NCBI GenBank assembly: GCA_021785115.1
Contig: JAJYGO010000348.1
Coordinates: 1,076-8,428 of the forward strand
Reading direction: 5' to 3'
DNA: 7,353 nt
From: Chloroflexota bacterium
Lineage (GTDB): Bacteria > Chloroflexota > Limnocylindria > Limnocylindrales > CSP1-4
The notes under the pieces were generated by a model. That model did not search any database, was not told the origin of the DNA, and saw only the letters and a list, made by a program, of their open reading frames with translations. Shown here in pieces: positions 6,584-7,353 of the stretch. A program made the translations under genes and the position numbers. Position 1 is the stretch's first letter, and each line of letters starts with the position of its first letter.

Positions 6584-7353
6584 TGCCGGACGCACGACGC
6601 CGCCGGCCCGGGATCCGGGTCGCGGTCACGTTCGGTGAGGGCCGCCGGCCCGAGCAGGCGACCCAGGTCCGCGTGGGTGGCGCGATCGATCCGGCACGAA
6701 CCGGAGGCCGGAGCCCGGAAGGCCGGGGCCCGGAGCGGCACGCAGGCGAACCAGACCTGCCGGCGAGCGCCATGCCTGCCGGTGGAGCGTCCACCGGCGT
6801 CCGAGCGACAGTCCCGCGGCCGGCGGCAGCGCAGGCTGCCGCGCTCGTGCGCGAGGACCGGCTCGCCGCCACGTCCGACCCCGACACGGACCCCGTCGCG
6901 TTCGAGGGCCCGCTCGCGCTGCTGCTCTCGCTCATCGAGGCGCGCCAGCTCGACGTCCTGACGGTGCCGCTCGGCGGGCTCGCGGGGGCATACCTCGAGG
7001 CGCTTGCCGGGCTCGAGGGGGAGCGGCTGAGCTACCTCAGCGCCTTCATCGCGGTCGCCGCCCAGCTCATCGTGATCAAGTCGCGTGCCCTGCTGCCACG
7101 TCAGCCCGTGGACCAGGCGGCCGCGCAGGACGAGGGACCGGATCCCGAGGTCGAGCTCCGGCGCCGGCTCATCCTCTACCGTGCGTACCGGGACGCCGGC
7201 CAGTGGCTCGGCCGTCGCGCGGCTGGGTTCGGCCCCCTCGTGCGACGCGAACCCGCGCTCGCACAGGCGGCCGGCCTCGCCGGGGCACGGCCGCCGCATG
7301 AGCCGCCGCTCGACCCGGGCCTGCTGGAGCGCGCGCTGCGCCGGGCCGCGCAC
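6583..7353 (+). CDS. scpA: Segregation and condensation protein A (partial, 3' end outside window)
   Basis: ScpA is the kleisin of the SMC-ScpAB condensin, which bridges the SMC heads and binds ScpB to organise chromosomes. The frame is open to the window end (257 codons). The kleisin N-terminal core starts at residue 107: FEGPLALLLSLIEARQLDVL, then VPLGGLAGAYLEAL, then YLSAFIAVAAQLIVIKSRALLP, the hallmark ScpA segment. A charged DPEVELRRRLILYRAYRDAGQWL segment follows. The C-terminal winged helix that contacts SMC is missing because the window ends. The start is uncertain. ATG 6583 overlaps the HD stop and has GAGG upstream, but gives an unusual extension of about 105 residues rich in Arg, Gly and Pro. 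ATG 6772 or GTG 6847 would put FEGP at residue 44 or 19, nearer the family norm. Third-position GC is about 78% before 6847 and about 91% after. Confidence 0.9.
   Translation, partial: MPDARRRRPGIRVAVTFGEGRRPEQATQVRVGGAIDPARTGGRSPEGRGPERHAGEPDLPASAMPAGGASTGVRATVPRPAAAQAAALVREDRLAATSDPDTDPVAFEGPLALLLSLIEARQLDVLTVPLGGLAGAYLEALAGLEGERLSYLSAFIAVAAQLIVIKSRALLPRQPVDQAAAQDEGPDPEVELRRRLILYRAYRDAGQWLGRRAAGFGPLVRREPALAQAAGLAGARPPHEPPLDPGLLERALRRAAH
6706..6735 (+). repeat. 15-bp tandem direct repeat, two copies
   Basis: Bases 6706-6720 and 6721-6735 are adjacent copies matching at 13 of 15 positions (GGCCGG-rich). In the scpA frame they encode GRSPE and GRGPE. The repeat lies in the poorly conserved stretch before the ScpA core, so it may be simple slippage in noncoding or linker DNA. 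Confidence 0.6.
6778..6798 (+). repeat. Perfect 9-bp inverted repeat (hairpin with 3-base loop)
   Basis: GCCGGTGGA and TCCACCGGC pair fully around a GCG loop, and a T-G wobble can extend the stem by one pair. No T-run follows, so it does not look like a standard intrinsic terminator. It lies 48 bases before the alternative scpA start GTG 6847 and just after the ATG at 6772, where it could affect translation of scpA. In DNA this GC-rich a chance stem is possible. Confidence 0.45.

Noticed and set aside
5410..7353. 647-codon open frame on the minus strand opposite the M50, HD and scpA genes
   Set aside because: The opposite strand carries clear protein motifs (HEFSH, HD ligands, ScpA core). 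Long antisense open frames are expected where G/C fills third positions, and the antisense product is Arg/Ala-rich with no recognisable domain.
1..7353. A hidden defence, CRISPR or biosynthetic system
   Set aside because: No regularly spaced repeats, nuclease/toxin pairs, biosynthetic modules or RNA genes were seen; all supported genes are core functions or common conserved families.

Overview
This is a high-GC window in which every supported gene lies on the + strand, with little space between genes. Third codon positions are about 90% G/C in the gene bodies. The gene order (end of dxs, tlyA, nadK, recN, a Xer recombinase, a PH/SHOCT membrane protein, an M50 protease, an HD protein, scpA) is bacterial core content. 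The dxs-tlyA-nadK-recN run is a conserved neighbourhood in Firmicutes-like and related lineages. That order, the very high GC and the M50-before-scpA arrangement suggest a Chloroflexota-type organism (for example an uncultured Limnocylindria/Ellin6529 relative) or another deep high-GC Gram-positive lineage. The taxon is an inference from gene order and composition only.

Layout. 1-133 is the 3' end of dxs (isoprenoid synthesis). 130-888 is tlyA (rRNA 2'-O-methyltransferase), which can only be complete if it starts at a CTG overlapping the dxs stop. 885-944 is a 19-codon micro-ORF that overlaps both neighbours by 4 bases. 941-1795 is nadK and 1792-3411 is recN, joined by a GTGA overlap. After a 130-base spacer, 3542-4483 is a tyrosine recombinase of the XerC/D type. 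4501-5400 is a membrane PH-domain protein with a C-terminal SHOCT motif. 5446-6093 is a site-2-type (M50) protease, 6098-6583 a small HD-domain protein, and 6583-7353 (open at the window end) is scpA.

Most joints are overlaps or gaps under 60 bases, so the region reads as one long operon or two joined ones. A possible internal promoter (TACCAT) lies before the M50 gene. RecN (break repair), Xer (dimer resolution) and ScpA (condensin kleisin) make chromosome maintenance the common theme. The membrane protein, protease and HD protein have no assignable role here.

I found no mobile element, CRISPR array, RNA gene or clearly new system. The points most worth checking are translation starts and joints: the CTG start of tlyA, the micro-ORF between tlyA and nadK, and the roughly 260-base segment before the conserved part of scpA, which has weaker coding signal, a perfect 9-bp hairpin and a 15-bp tandem repeat.
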